64,000 nucleotides of DNA from Trichobilharzia szidati (Eukaryota > Platyhelminthes > Trematoda > Strigeidida > Schistosomatidae): the NCBI GenBank assembly GCA_944472155.2, contig OX235272.1, forward strand, positions 728,354-792,353. The letters run 5' to 3'. How positions within the stretch are numbered: position 1 is the first letter of the stretch; each line of letters begins with the position of its first letter. Shown here in pieces: positions 1 to 9,800 of the stretch. A program made the translations under genes and the position numbers. The notes beneath the pieces are model-generated. The model did not search any database. It saw nothing but the letters and a program-made list of their open reading frames with translations, and had not been told where the DNA came from.

Positions 1-325
1 AGATATTATAAATTACTACTACTTATATGTTTAATGCTACATGATTATGCACTGTTTTCCGAAATTACATTTGTTTATATCGAAAATGTAGACTCGGATA
101 GTCTATTTTCCTTATACTTTTATTATTGTTCCTCTCCAAAATACTGTAACAGATGAAACATACATGACGGTCTTCTGAAAGTAGTCACTCATGCCATGAC
201 TTCGAATGAGTTGACAAATAAATATTTTTTTAAAAAAAGAAAAGTTTGTGGCATATTATAACAGAAATTAAAAGATATATATGACAAAAAATGAAGCATT
301 TTGCCAGGGCCTTGCACAAAAAAGG

Positions 326-445
326 TGGGAGGGTGGTGATTGCTAGTCAGCGGATATGATGGTGGGGACATATGAGAACCACCCTTATCTGTGGGACAGC
401 ACTCTATTGCTAAGGCTCCTGAGTTCGAATGGCTTCTGCAGAATA
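326..445 (+). repeat. Dispersed short repeat, copy 1 (SINE-like)
   Basis: The block starting GGGAGGGTGG recurs, diverged but recognisable, at 35865-35990. Both copies share a start, a run like AGTAGATATGGTGGTGG and a later part holding a GGCTC(C)GAG-like stretch. Copy 1 has GAGTTCGAATGG, which resembles a pol III B box, so a tRNA-related SINE is possible, but no convincing A box is seen. It ends near an A-rich tail (AATAAATAAAATTTAAAAAAAAG). It encodes nothing recognisable. Confidence 0.45.
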
Positions 446-1424
446 AGAGAATAAATAAAATTTAAAAAAAAGACAACAGAAGTTGAAAATTTGCCTAAAG
501 CTGAAGTTTAAATAACAAACTCCTCGAATGCAAGTACATGGTATGAGTCCCCTACTTCAGAAGGACACCTAAATGTATACTTCAGAAAAACAGTAGTTAT
601 TATTAAGCCCTCGCTTTTCTTCTACATAGTTCACGCACTTTGACTTTTGTGTTTAACTCCTATTTAACCTATATAAGTAGGTAAAATTATCATCTTTTTT
701 CACTTAAACTTTTTTTTCTTTTCGCAAGAAAGACCAGAATTCCATCACTAGAAAATCTCAGGGGGAAATAGTATTTTTTAAATGAAAAAAAAACAAAAAA
801 ATGATGAGCCCCATGTTTTTTTTACATATGTTTTGAATTATTAACACCTATTATATACTTCTGCACCTCTCTGTCGGTTTCCTTGTGTCTTCTTCTCTTT
901 TCAAAGGTACTGCCTTAAACGAAGGCACTGAAACATTGCCGCTATCCTCGGAATATTGCTAGCCCACCTGGTGAATAACGGAACCACCTCTATCATGAAA
1001 TCTGTTGACAAGTTCAAAGTTGGTCTCATATACAACTGGAAATGTCACAATTATGGTGTACTTACCGGTGAATTTGAAGTTTTATGGACTTTCAAACACT
1101 ATGAATCATTTAATTACAATTACTGTTCATTCCGCATCTCTTATATTTCACGTCAGCACCTGTACGAAAATGCTACTTACCTTCCACAATTAACGTAATC
1201 GTTTATAATTCCCGCGTGAAATTGACATACCGTATTTTTTTTCAATTACAGTTTTGATTTGATGCTATATCTCATGAACTATTCAGTTGAAAGCATATCT
1301 CGAAAATTACCTATTGCCTTATTTGTACATTTCTTTTTAAATATTTCTCTCAAATTTACCAGTATTCAATCTATTTCTAGATTAACAAATCATATATATT
1401 CTATGAGTTCTAATTAGTGTACAT
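446..1424. other. AT-rich DNA without recognised gene
   Basis: This stretch is strongly AT-rich, with homopolymer A and T runs. Open frames of 60-80 codons exist around 956-1198 but overlap in two frames and show no recognisable motif. I see nothing I can name here. Confidence 0.5.
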
Positions 1425-1485
1425 TTGTTCATGCCTGTAAAAATGGCTGGTTTCTGTTCCAGAAATAAAATTATTATTATTACTC
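1425..1485 (+). repeat. 3' tail of a non-LTR element ending in (ATT)n
   Basis: The sequence reads CATGCCTGTAAAAATGGC followed by AAATTATTATTATTA. The same kind of tail occurs at 12181-12255 and 36766-36850. It is the 3' end of a CR1-like element whose body is missing here. The RT fragment that starts at about 1486 begins directly behind the ATT repeat, so the first residues of the open frame at 1425 belong to this tail, not to the RT. Confidence 0.6.
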
Positions 1486-3025
1486 TTAAAAGCTCTAGTA
1501 GTGCCGGTTTTGACGGTATACCATCGTATCTTTATAAACACGGTGGTTCTGACATTTCCGTTTTGTTACTTAAGATTTTTACAATGTCCCTAGAAAGCCA
1601 AACCTATCCAGATAAATGGAAAACGACATTTATAGTACCTAAACACAAATCCGGATCAAAAACTGAAGTCAACAACTATAGGCCAATCAATATTACACCC
1701 ATAGTATCTAGAATCATTGAACGAATAGTTAAATATGATATCCTCAAACATATGCTCAGCTGCAATATTCTAAGTCCAAACCAACATGGATTCCTAAAAT
1801 CCAGATCATGCATGACATGTCACCTTGACTTCTTTAACTACATAACTAGCAGCCGTGACAAACAACAACTAGTACTTGTCATCTACTTCGACATATCCAA
1901 AGCCTTTGACCGCGTTGACCATTTGCTTCTAACAAATAAGCTAAACTCTTTAGGAATAAGTAACCCATTATTAGGATGGATTGAATCATTCCTTAACAAT
2001 AGGTCCCAAGTAGTTAAACTGGGGTCTGTAAATTTTAAACCTAGTCCAGTCACTTCTGGAGTAGTTCAAGGTAGCGTCTTAGGCCCCCTCCTATTCACTC
2101 TATATGTCAACGACATATGCAGCTGTTTCTCATTTGGCAAACCATTCATCTTTGCAGATGATCTTAAAGTAGCTTACACATTCCACTGTGATGACTTAGG
2201 GTACTTTCAGAAAGCTGTTCAGGAAGAACTAGACCGAGTAACTGCATGGTCCTCCACATGGAACCTAAAATTCAACCTTAAAAAATGTGGTTGGATCTGT
2301 TTCGGTGCACCCTCAATAAATATTAAACTGGTACTTGAATCTCTTGACTTGCCTAAACTCCAAAGTGTTGCTGACCTAGGACTCAGGTACTCTAGTGACT
2401 TGACATTTTCTGAGCAAGTGGCAACACAGACGCGTAAATCGAGGATGCTCCTAGGATGCATACTCAGGAATTTCCACAACTACGAGGCGAAATTATTATT
2501 ATATAAACTTGTGTCAGACCACTACTTGAATATTGTCCATTTATTCTCAGCAGCACTCGCGTAAGTGACAAACTTAAAATAGAAAGTGTCCAACGATACT
2601 TCACGTCTAAACTACTAGGATTTGACTGCGAAAAGGACTACACATCAAGGTGTATAACTCTAGGTATCGACCCACTCTGGATGAGACGACTGAGCATTAA
2701 CCTAACATTCTTCTTTAAAGTCTTGCATAAAATATCATTCTCAGACAGCAAGGAGATACAGTTCTCACCGGAAGGCTCTTACAACCTTCGCAACCAAATG
2801 TGCATAGTATCTAGGAAAAACTGTAAGACAGCACTCCGTGCAAACTTCTTCATAGTCATGTACTCTAAGATCTGGAACAGTTTACCCCTAGAAATAAGGA
2901 CCTGTCACTCTATTATAACCTTCAAACGCTTGCTATATAAACTGCCTCATCCCAATGACTATACCAATCACACCGTACCACTTATTTCTAAAACGCATGA
3001 GCTATTAGAACACTATAACGCCTAG
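1486..3025 (+). pseudogene. CR1-like non-LTR retrotransposon RT, 5'-truncated, frameshifted
   Basis: This encodes most of a reverse transcriptase of a CR1-like non-LTR retrotransposon. It opens inside the RT fingers (AGFDGIPSYLYKHGG) and shows NNYRPINITP, DISKAFDRVDH, SGVVQGSVLGPLLF and the catalytic FADDLK. The frame holds to about 2512, then a one-base change shifts the rest into another frame; the homologous C-terminal part (MRRLSINLTFFFKV and SKIWNSLPLEIR) continues at 2681-3025. The endonuclease and N-terminal half are absent, as expected from incomplete target-primed reverse transcription. It is related to, but a different subfamily from, the copies at 4290-5597 and 6755-11323. Confidence 0.85.
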
Positions 3026-3389
3026 ACTCATTATTAAATATTACGACACTAAATAAACTCTAAGACTTTGCAAAATTACATGAAAAACAACCAGATTATG
3101 GGTAGTGTTTACTATACAATGATATACATTTATAAACATTTATATGTACATAAAATAATAATGTTCTTTCCATATTTACATACTTTATCTCCCTGCTGAG
3201 CGTAATCTTCGATAAACCTCCTGGTCGAGGTCGAACAACCCAACATTTAAACTGAAATGACCATTTATGTAAATACAAACTCAAATTCCATGAACGATCC
3301 GATGCAACCACTTGAAAACGCTGGCTAACATTCTGTACAAGGATTATTCTTGATCTGATATAAAGAAACAACTGGTTTTCAAGTAGTTT
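3026..3389 (+). other. Probable 3' UTR of the preceding CR1-like copy
   Basis: AT-rich sequence between the end of the RT frame and the terminal tetranucleotide repeat of the neighbouring opposite-strand CR1-like copy. A minus-strand open frame of 91 codons (3096-3371) has no recognisable motif. Assignment as 3' UTR is by position only. Confidence 0.35.
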
Positions 3390-5630
3390 TCAATGTATTA
3401 TAAATAAATAAATAAATAAATTTATTCTCATAGTACAGTACATGAGGGACGCCAGTTTACAGGCATCATCAAATTGTTACAGAAATAGAACCATATAATT
3501 TAATCACAATTTACAGCCAGTAGCAAGATATGCTTTACATGTTCGATAGAGATTATACATACACTTGATAAATGTTAATTCCAGTAGTATAAAACAGTCT
3601 TTTCACTTATATACAATCATTTCTGTGCAAAGTTGGAAAAATCTGCTAGATTGTCAGTGAGTGCAACACAACAGGAAATACAGGAGTATTGTCTTCGCAT
3701 TAACAAAAAAACCAGGTCTTTGGTGGATGGATTATAAGTGCCTGGGAAAAAAATAAAGCTTGAAGTAAATATTCATACATAACTTTGTTGTGTGCAGAGT
3801 CCTCGAATTATAGTTCATTGATGTGTTATTTTGAAATCAGTGATGTGTTTATCTCATTTGATCTGCAATGTCATTGTTGGGAGTAAGTACATAAGCTTCG
3901 GACGCATTAATTAATGGATTTCTACTGCTTGTGGGTATTTTCTTAGCGTTAGGAAGGTTTATGAGTTTCAGCTGTTCCGACAGGAGTTGAGAATATTAAC
4001 TGCTCAGCAACATTATGGGTATAAGTTCATCACATTATCTAAGGAAAGGTGGGTTGCAGTTGGTGAGGGATATATGGTACCCAACGAGCGTTCATCTGTC
4101 CTTGTGATGTTGTGGTGAGTTATACCTTTTTCATGTTGTCGGTTTATGTCCATTTTATTCCACTTATTGTGTTGGGTAGTAGTTTTACAAACGAGATTTT
4201 TTGTCTGTTTGAGGATACGTATGTTAACCGTTAATGTTTTATCTAGAATTATAAATATAGGCAAAAAACAACAGGTGTAGTATTTAAGCTTATACATTAA
4301 ATGGACCTATAATTTCGGAGGCTCTCAGATAGGAACTAGAACTAATATCGTTTGCAAACTCTTGTAGTTTGTCATTAAGCACCTTTTTGAAGGAGGCCAA
4401 TGTACTTGCTTGACGCATTTCCATTGGCAGTTTATTCCATATCTGTGCATACCTAATCAAGTAAAACTTTTGCCTGGTGGCTGTTTTACATTGTTCGATA
4501 GCTACTGTACCCTTAGTGTGTCTTAGTTTGTAGCCATTGTCATCTGAAAGTCGAGTGCCATTAGTAGAGGTAAAAACTAAGTGGTTTAGAAGCTTATAGT
4601 AAAGTGTCAAGTTTAGTCTCAGGCGTCTTAGCCATAGTGTTTCTAGTCCTAGGGTATCACATCTAGTGGAGTAGTTCGTACCATTTCCGGTTCCGAGTAA
4701 TTTTAACGTGAAGTACCTCTGCACTCCCTCGACTTTCAATTTGTCCTCTATGCGTATGCTACTATACATGAATGAACAGTAATCAAATAAAGGACGCACA
4801 CCAACCTTGTACAACAGAATTCTAGACTCATTTCTGTAGAAGTTCCTGAGTAGAAAGCCGATAAGTCTGCGTGACTTTGACACTTGTTTGGAGATGTGTT
4901 CAGAAAATGATAAGTTATGTGAATATTTCAGCCCTAGGTCCAGTACAGATTCCGGTCGTTGAAGTGCATGGCCTTGAATTGTCAGGTCAAGTTCTAAATT
5001 GTTGCAACCTATGCAGAGCCAGCCACATTTTTCGACATTAAATTGGAGTTGCCAGGTGTCACACCATCTATCCATTTTTTCTAATTCTTGCTGTATGGCG
5101 TTTACTGTTATTCCAAGATCTGTGTTCTTGCATTTATACGTCACTTTTAAGTCATCTGCATATAGTATTGGTTTACCTGCACTAAAGCATTCACAGATAC
5201 TGTTTATATATATTATGAATAAGAGTGGGCCTAATACACTTCCCTGGATTACACCACTACTTACTGGTTTAGGCCTTGAGATTATCGAGCCAACTTTAGT
5301 TGTCTGACTTCGGCCACAGAGAAATGATTTTGTCCAGCTCAGGAGAGGATCACATATCCCTAGTGAGCATAACCTGCTGACTAGCAGATTATGGGGAACT
5401 CTGTCGAAGGCTTTTGTTATATCGAAATAGAGGATAATTACTAGTTGTCTGTTATCCCTACTTCGTGTAACTTCATTGAAAAAGTCTATGTGACAGGTCA
5501 CGCATGATCTCTTTTTGAGAAATCCGTGTTGTGATGGATTGATAAGTTCATGTTCTAGTAAGTTGTCTGACACTTGGTCTTTAACCACTTTCTCCATTAT
5601 TCGGGATATTACCGGTGTTATTACTCAACT
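3390..5630 (-). mobile_element. 5'-truncated CR1-like retrotransposon copy
   Basis: The element reads leftward. It starts in RT near 5630, ends coding at 4290, has a 3' UTR of about 0.9 kb and finishes in a (TTTA)n/(AAAT)n repeat at 3400-3421. The last conserved stretch, on the minus strand, is GATGATGCCTGTAAACTGGC, a terminal signature shared with several other copies in the window. Its 3' UTR (3390-4350) is a close inverted match to 14109-15056. The lack of any endonuclease half marks it as a 5'-truncated insertion. Confidence 0.85.
4290..5597 (-). CDS. CR1-like reverse transcriptase, partial but open (435 codons)
   Basis: An uninterrupted RT frame. It begins at the RT region after NISRIM (MEKVVKDQ) and shows HGFLKKRSCVTCHIDF, DITKAFDRVPHN, SSGVIQGSVLGPLLF, the catalytic YADDLK (near residue 147), and the thumb and C-terminal region ending in SEIIGPFNV. 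The protein is very close to the C-terminal third of the full-length frame at 6755-11323, so both belong to one family. The ATG is only the first in the remaining frame; the natural start lay further upstream in the lost 5' part. It has no endonuclease and cannot be autonomous, but the RT shows no stop, which suggests a fairly young insertion. Confidence 0.85.
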   Translation of the reverse strand: MEKVVKDQVSDNLLEHELINPSQHGFLKKRSCVTCHIDFFNEVTRSRDNRQLVIILYFDITKAFDRVPHNLLVSRLCSLGICDPLLSWTKSFLCGRSQTTKVGSIISRPKPVSSGVIQGSVLGPLLFIIYINSICECFSAGKPILYADDLKVTYKCKNTDLGITVNAIQQELEKMDRWCDTWQLQFNVEKCGWLCIGCNNLELDLTIQGHALQRPESVLDLGLKYSHNLSFSEHISKQVSKSRRLIGFLLRNFYRNESRILLYKVGVRPLFDYCSFMYSSIRIEDKLKVEGVQRYFTLKLLGTGNGTNYSTRCDTLGLETLWLRRLRLNLTLYYKLLNHLVFTSTNGTRLSDDNGYKLRHTKGTVAIEQCKTATRQKFYLIRYAQIWNKLPMEMRQASTLASFKKVLNDKLQEFANDISSSSYLRASEIIGPFNV

Positions 5631-5799
5631 TACATGTACAGTCTGCCATGCTGACGCAAAAGGCGCAAATGGATAGTTCTGGAATTGACCTCGGCCCCAT
5701 TCCATGCAGTAAAACAATCTAACATTATCTTATCTAATTTTCGTATCAAATTTCTTTCCTATTATAAAACTACGATAAGACTGCTGACAAAAATGGAAT

Positions 5800-6117
5800 A
5801 AATGCATTATTGACTCAAAATAATACATCAATAAACTTTATCTCAAGGATGCTGCTCACAACAAAGTTTTATAGGAGAATTGACTTCAAGCTTTATTTTT
5901 CCCAGATATTTGTATCACATTCATCTGAAGTCTGGGTTTTTTGTTAATGCGAAGACAATATTTCTATATCTCTTTATGTGTTACACAGGCAGACTATTTT
6001 GCAGACTGTTCTGACTGACTCTAATGTTAGATTGAACAAACAATCTGTAATTTATATAATAACTTATCCATGCCTGTACAATTGGTATGTTCCTGCATAA
6101 ACAGGAATAAATATATG
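5800..6117 (+). repeat. CR1-like 3' UTR fragment
   Basis: The block TTGACTTCAAGCTTTATTTTT with downstream GTTAATGCGAAGACAATA matches the 3' UTRs at about 14695-14780 (+), 12548-12640 (+) and, inverted, 3710-3770. It ends in a tail like TGCCTGTACAATTGG. The fragment carries no coding sequence and stops where an RTE fragment begins at about 6118. Confidence 0.6.
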
Positions 6118-6535
6118 TATATAAAGGCAAGAATCAGAAAAGCAAGACAAGCTTTCACCACTCTCAAGTATGTGTGGAGGTCAACAGCACTCCGCATCAA
6201 AAATAAGATCCGGATTTTCAACTCCAATGTGAAGTCAGTGCTACTATATGGATCAGAGACTTGCACTGCGCGTCATAAAGAGCATCTCAAACAAACTACA
6301 GACCTTCATTAACAGTTGTCTTCGCTCAATACCGAAGATCAGATGGCCAGAAAAGATCAGCAACAGGGATCTCTGGGAGCGAACCAACCAGGAACCGATT
6401 GTGAAACCAATATGCAGAAGGAAATGGAGATGGATTTGTCATACTCTGAAGAAACCATCAAGTGACATCACTAGACAAGCCATTGCTCTAGTGGAACCCA
6501 AAAGGGAAGTGGAAGTCCAAGGGTGACTTGGCGGT
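6118..6535 (+). pseudogene. RTE-type retrotransposon 3' coding fragment, part A (split copy)
   Basis: This encodes the region after the RT of an RTE (SR2-like) element: [25 protein letters not shown] and a shifted frame with [21 protein letters not shown]. Compared with the copy at 51596-52000 it carries a frameshift after SET and a damaged GRPRVTWRR region. The minus-strand RTE at 16770-17175 has the same sequence, with both lesions shared. The homology stops at ACTTGGCGG, where the full-length CR1-like element begins, and resumes at about 12950, so this RTE copy was split by that insertion. Confidence 0.8.
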
Positions 6536-6615
6536 ACGTTCGAATTTGGTGACACTTTTGCACGTGTTTTCGCTGATATTCATTTTTCTGTTCTGCTATA
6601 TTATCACAAATAATA

Positions 6616-6834
6616 ATGGGCAAAAACTCTAACAAGCGTATTCTTAGGAACCCTAGTAATTTAGAAAATAGCTTAAGCTTATCTAGTAACGCGTCATCAC
6701 CCCTAAAATCAGCTATAATTAGTAGTTCACCCAATACAAACACCTGTAATACAGGTGGAAGATATCCTGTCAGCAAAGGCAGAGATTACCAACTTAGTCT
6801 CCATCATAAACGACATGCAGCTACAAATAAATGA
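6616..6834 (+). CDS. Short leading ORF of the CR1-like element, probable N-terminus shifted out of frame
   Basis: A 72-codon frame starting with ATG (MGKNSNKRILRNPSNLENSL) and overlapping the start of the long frame by 80 bases. The first 46 or so residues are polar and Ser/Asn-rich. At about 6751-6757 a switch by one base would join it to the long frame, whose own first codon is GTG with no in-frame ATG before residue 22 or so. It is most simply the true N-terminus separated by a single-base insertion; a programmed +1 shift or internal initiation are alternatives that the sequence cannot settle. Confidence 0.5.
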   Translation: MGKNSNKRILRNPSNLENSLSLSSNASSPLKSAIISSSPNTNTCNTGGRYPVSKGRDYQLSLHHKRHAATNK

Positions 6835-9800
6835 CCTTAGGACGAAACTAAATCTACTTGACCCGGTACCAGAAACAATCTCTCATCTTAAAAAGGAACT
6901 GGGAGATCTCACTTTCCTAAAACTGTTTAAATTGAAGACTAAGCCAACCGATGCTGAAATGGAACATGCTAAGGAGCTAGAGAACGCTATGGACTATCTA
7001 TCGAGCGAAGTTGTAAAGAGACTTGCTTCTAAACAGAACGCTATAGTGTACAACATACCTGACAATGAGCCCATAAAGTCGGTTCAGCACTCCTTGTTAA
7101 GGGCTGCAAACCTCTTAAGTACACCCTGTCAGTGCATTAGGCTGAATAAAAAAGAGTTAAACCGCACATGTCCCACACTTTTCAGGTTTGACAGCTGTAT
7201 AATAGCCGAACAATTTAGGAAATCTGGGGATTCTTTGGCCTCCACTATGAAATTCAAAAATGTTAAAATAGTCTTGGACAAAACCCCCAACCAACGACAA
7301 GTAGCTAAAAATACCTTAGATACGAAGACGATTATACCACAAATCATGAATAGCATCAGTGCCGAAGTATCGAAGGACACTGAAGCACAAAGTGACACTT
7401 GCATTGTACTAGGTGAACAAGCGACACGCGAAGGTGAAGGGAAACCCAAAAGGGGTAGTAACACTGGAATGAGTCTCGAAGTTCGTGAGAACACTCCTAG
7501 GAAAGCTGCCGACCCCGCACATGAGGTAGACATAGATGCTTCCGCTACAGATAACCTACAAATATCGGCAGATAACACTGCACCCAGGGCCAAGCAAGAT
7601 AATCTCACTGTAAAAGCTGAAAAGAAGTCCCCTAAAACCAGGGTCTCTCCACAGGCGTCCACATATCTCCCTTGTGACAAGCCCAACAAGCAGCATGTAA
7701 GCCTAAAAAAGAGCTATGCACGCATTACGGCAGGTCCCATAAAGGAGACGGAACACGAGATTGGAAGCGCTCTTCGTCGAACTAAGAGTAGTAGACAAAC
7801 TGTGAATGACAGACTACACGAGGTCAAAACTAACAGCAAAAATAGCACTATCCACACAAAATCACACTCTAGCAGACACGCAAGAGGAGCCGAGCTGATT
7901 AAACAGCAGATTGAGACACACAATTTCCGTAATAACCCAGGTTGTAATATGCCTATAGGCTCATATAACCTGAGAACGGGACCCAGAATAAATAATCAAA
8001 ACACATGGGCTACTAGACCGGACACCACTAGGTACCATATGGACGGAAATACATACTCGAACCCTCGTAGTAGCTACGTAGAGCCCCATCGGCATAACGG
8101 GTATAGATTGACTCACCGTCCTTCTATGTACATGCACGAAATGAGTCCACAAATGTACAACTGCGAAAGACTTGGCACGCACTACCCTCAAAACAACCTA
8201 GAAACAGGTCATTTCGGCCCTGTAAATAACAATCTGAATAGTGAAACAGATTATCTAATGTCAAGGAATGATTCCAGATACCCACGTAATGAGGCCAGAA
8301 ACCAATATATGCAACAGGATTATTTTCGGCTGCAGCAAACAATTGCCCCTCTTGCAGCAGTTTGTTCAGGGAATAGTAGACACGCTGACAATGTCTCATC
8401 TGAGAATCCCTCCGAACATAACATAGACAACCAGGAGTTAGGGATAGTAACAAGAAAACCCACTAATTACCCTCCCAACAGAACTGGTTTTCTAAAAATT
8501 ATGCTCCTAAATGCTCGATCTCTCCTTAACAAAATAACTTTCCTTCGCATCTTGGTATACATGGAACGGCCAACACTGATCCTGGTAACTGAAACTTGGC
8601 TAACTAATGATATACCTGACACAAAGCTGATAATTGATAACTATGACATCCACAGGAATGATAGAGTGGACAAAAGAGGAGGCGGGTGTCTAATATATGC
8701 TTCTAAATCTACTGACCCCAAAACTTTTACAAACCTAATTATCGACAAACTCCCACAATCTAGGTGGATAAGCATCCACACGAATGAAAATAAAATTTTA
8801 GTGGGATGTATATACAGAGCCCCCAGCAGCCCTAAAACGACTGATACGGTTATTGCAGAAATACTAGAGCATGTACCTACTCTGGAATTCGACTACAAAG
8901 TAATTTGTGGCGACTTTAACCTCCCCGGAGTGAACTGGGATACCTGCGATGGACCTAGAATCTATGACGAGCTCCTAGAAGCTATAGATGTAGGAGGATG
9001 GAAGCAGTGCGTTCGCCTCCCAACACGACATGACAATATTCTCGACTTAGTCATCTGCCACAAAATAGAGCCGATCTCGATAGAGGTGGGGGAAAAACTC
9101 GACAACAGTGACCACAACATACTGTACTGCACCCTACCTCTTCAACTAATAACTAAACACACACCTAAAAATTCCCCGGTTCACTATCAATATAGGGAAT
9201 ATAGAAATGCCGACTGGGAATTCCTACCAACGCTCTTGAGAAGCTCTGACTGGGATGAATACTTTACCAGTGATAACTTAGAAGTGACACTTGATACCTT
9301 CTACAAGACGGTCAGTTCGTTAAGAGATACAATCGCACCCCTTAAGTCTGCCTTAAGGACACCAACTCTTTTCATAGACCGCAAAACGCGATTAAAACTA
9401 AGGAAATTGAAAAGGAAATTTTATTTATATAAAGAATTTACTGCATTACACCAGATACATGAAACGTTTAAAATTCTTCAGCAGAGACATAAAATGAAGG
9501 CACAACTCGAGGAAAATGAAGCCCTAGGGGGCACCTCTAAAACTCAGGAACTCTGCAAGATCTTGCAAAAACGACTAAACAAGGGTAAAGAAAATAATGT
9601 TGGCCACTTGGAGCATAAAGGTATAATTTATGATGATCCCCAGATTATTTGTGAACTCCTAAACCAATGGTTCTCCAATAACACCAAAGCGCATCCCTCT
9701 CCAATCCTCGATATAACCTGCAAAAATAACTACGAGTTAGGTGAAATCAACTTTAATATACAAAATATAGCATCAGCGGTAAAGACATTAAAAGCTAACG

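Noticed and set aside
7129..7689. Minus-strand open frame of 186 codons
   Set aside because: Antisense to the N-terminal region of the CR1-like polyprotein; no motif of its own.
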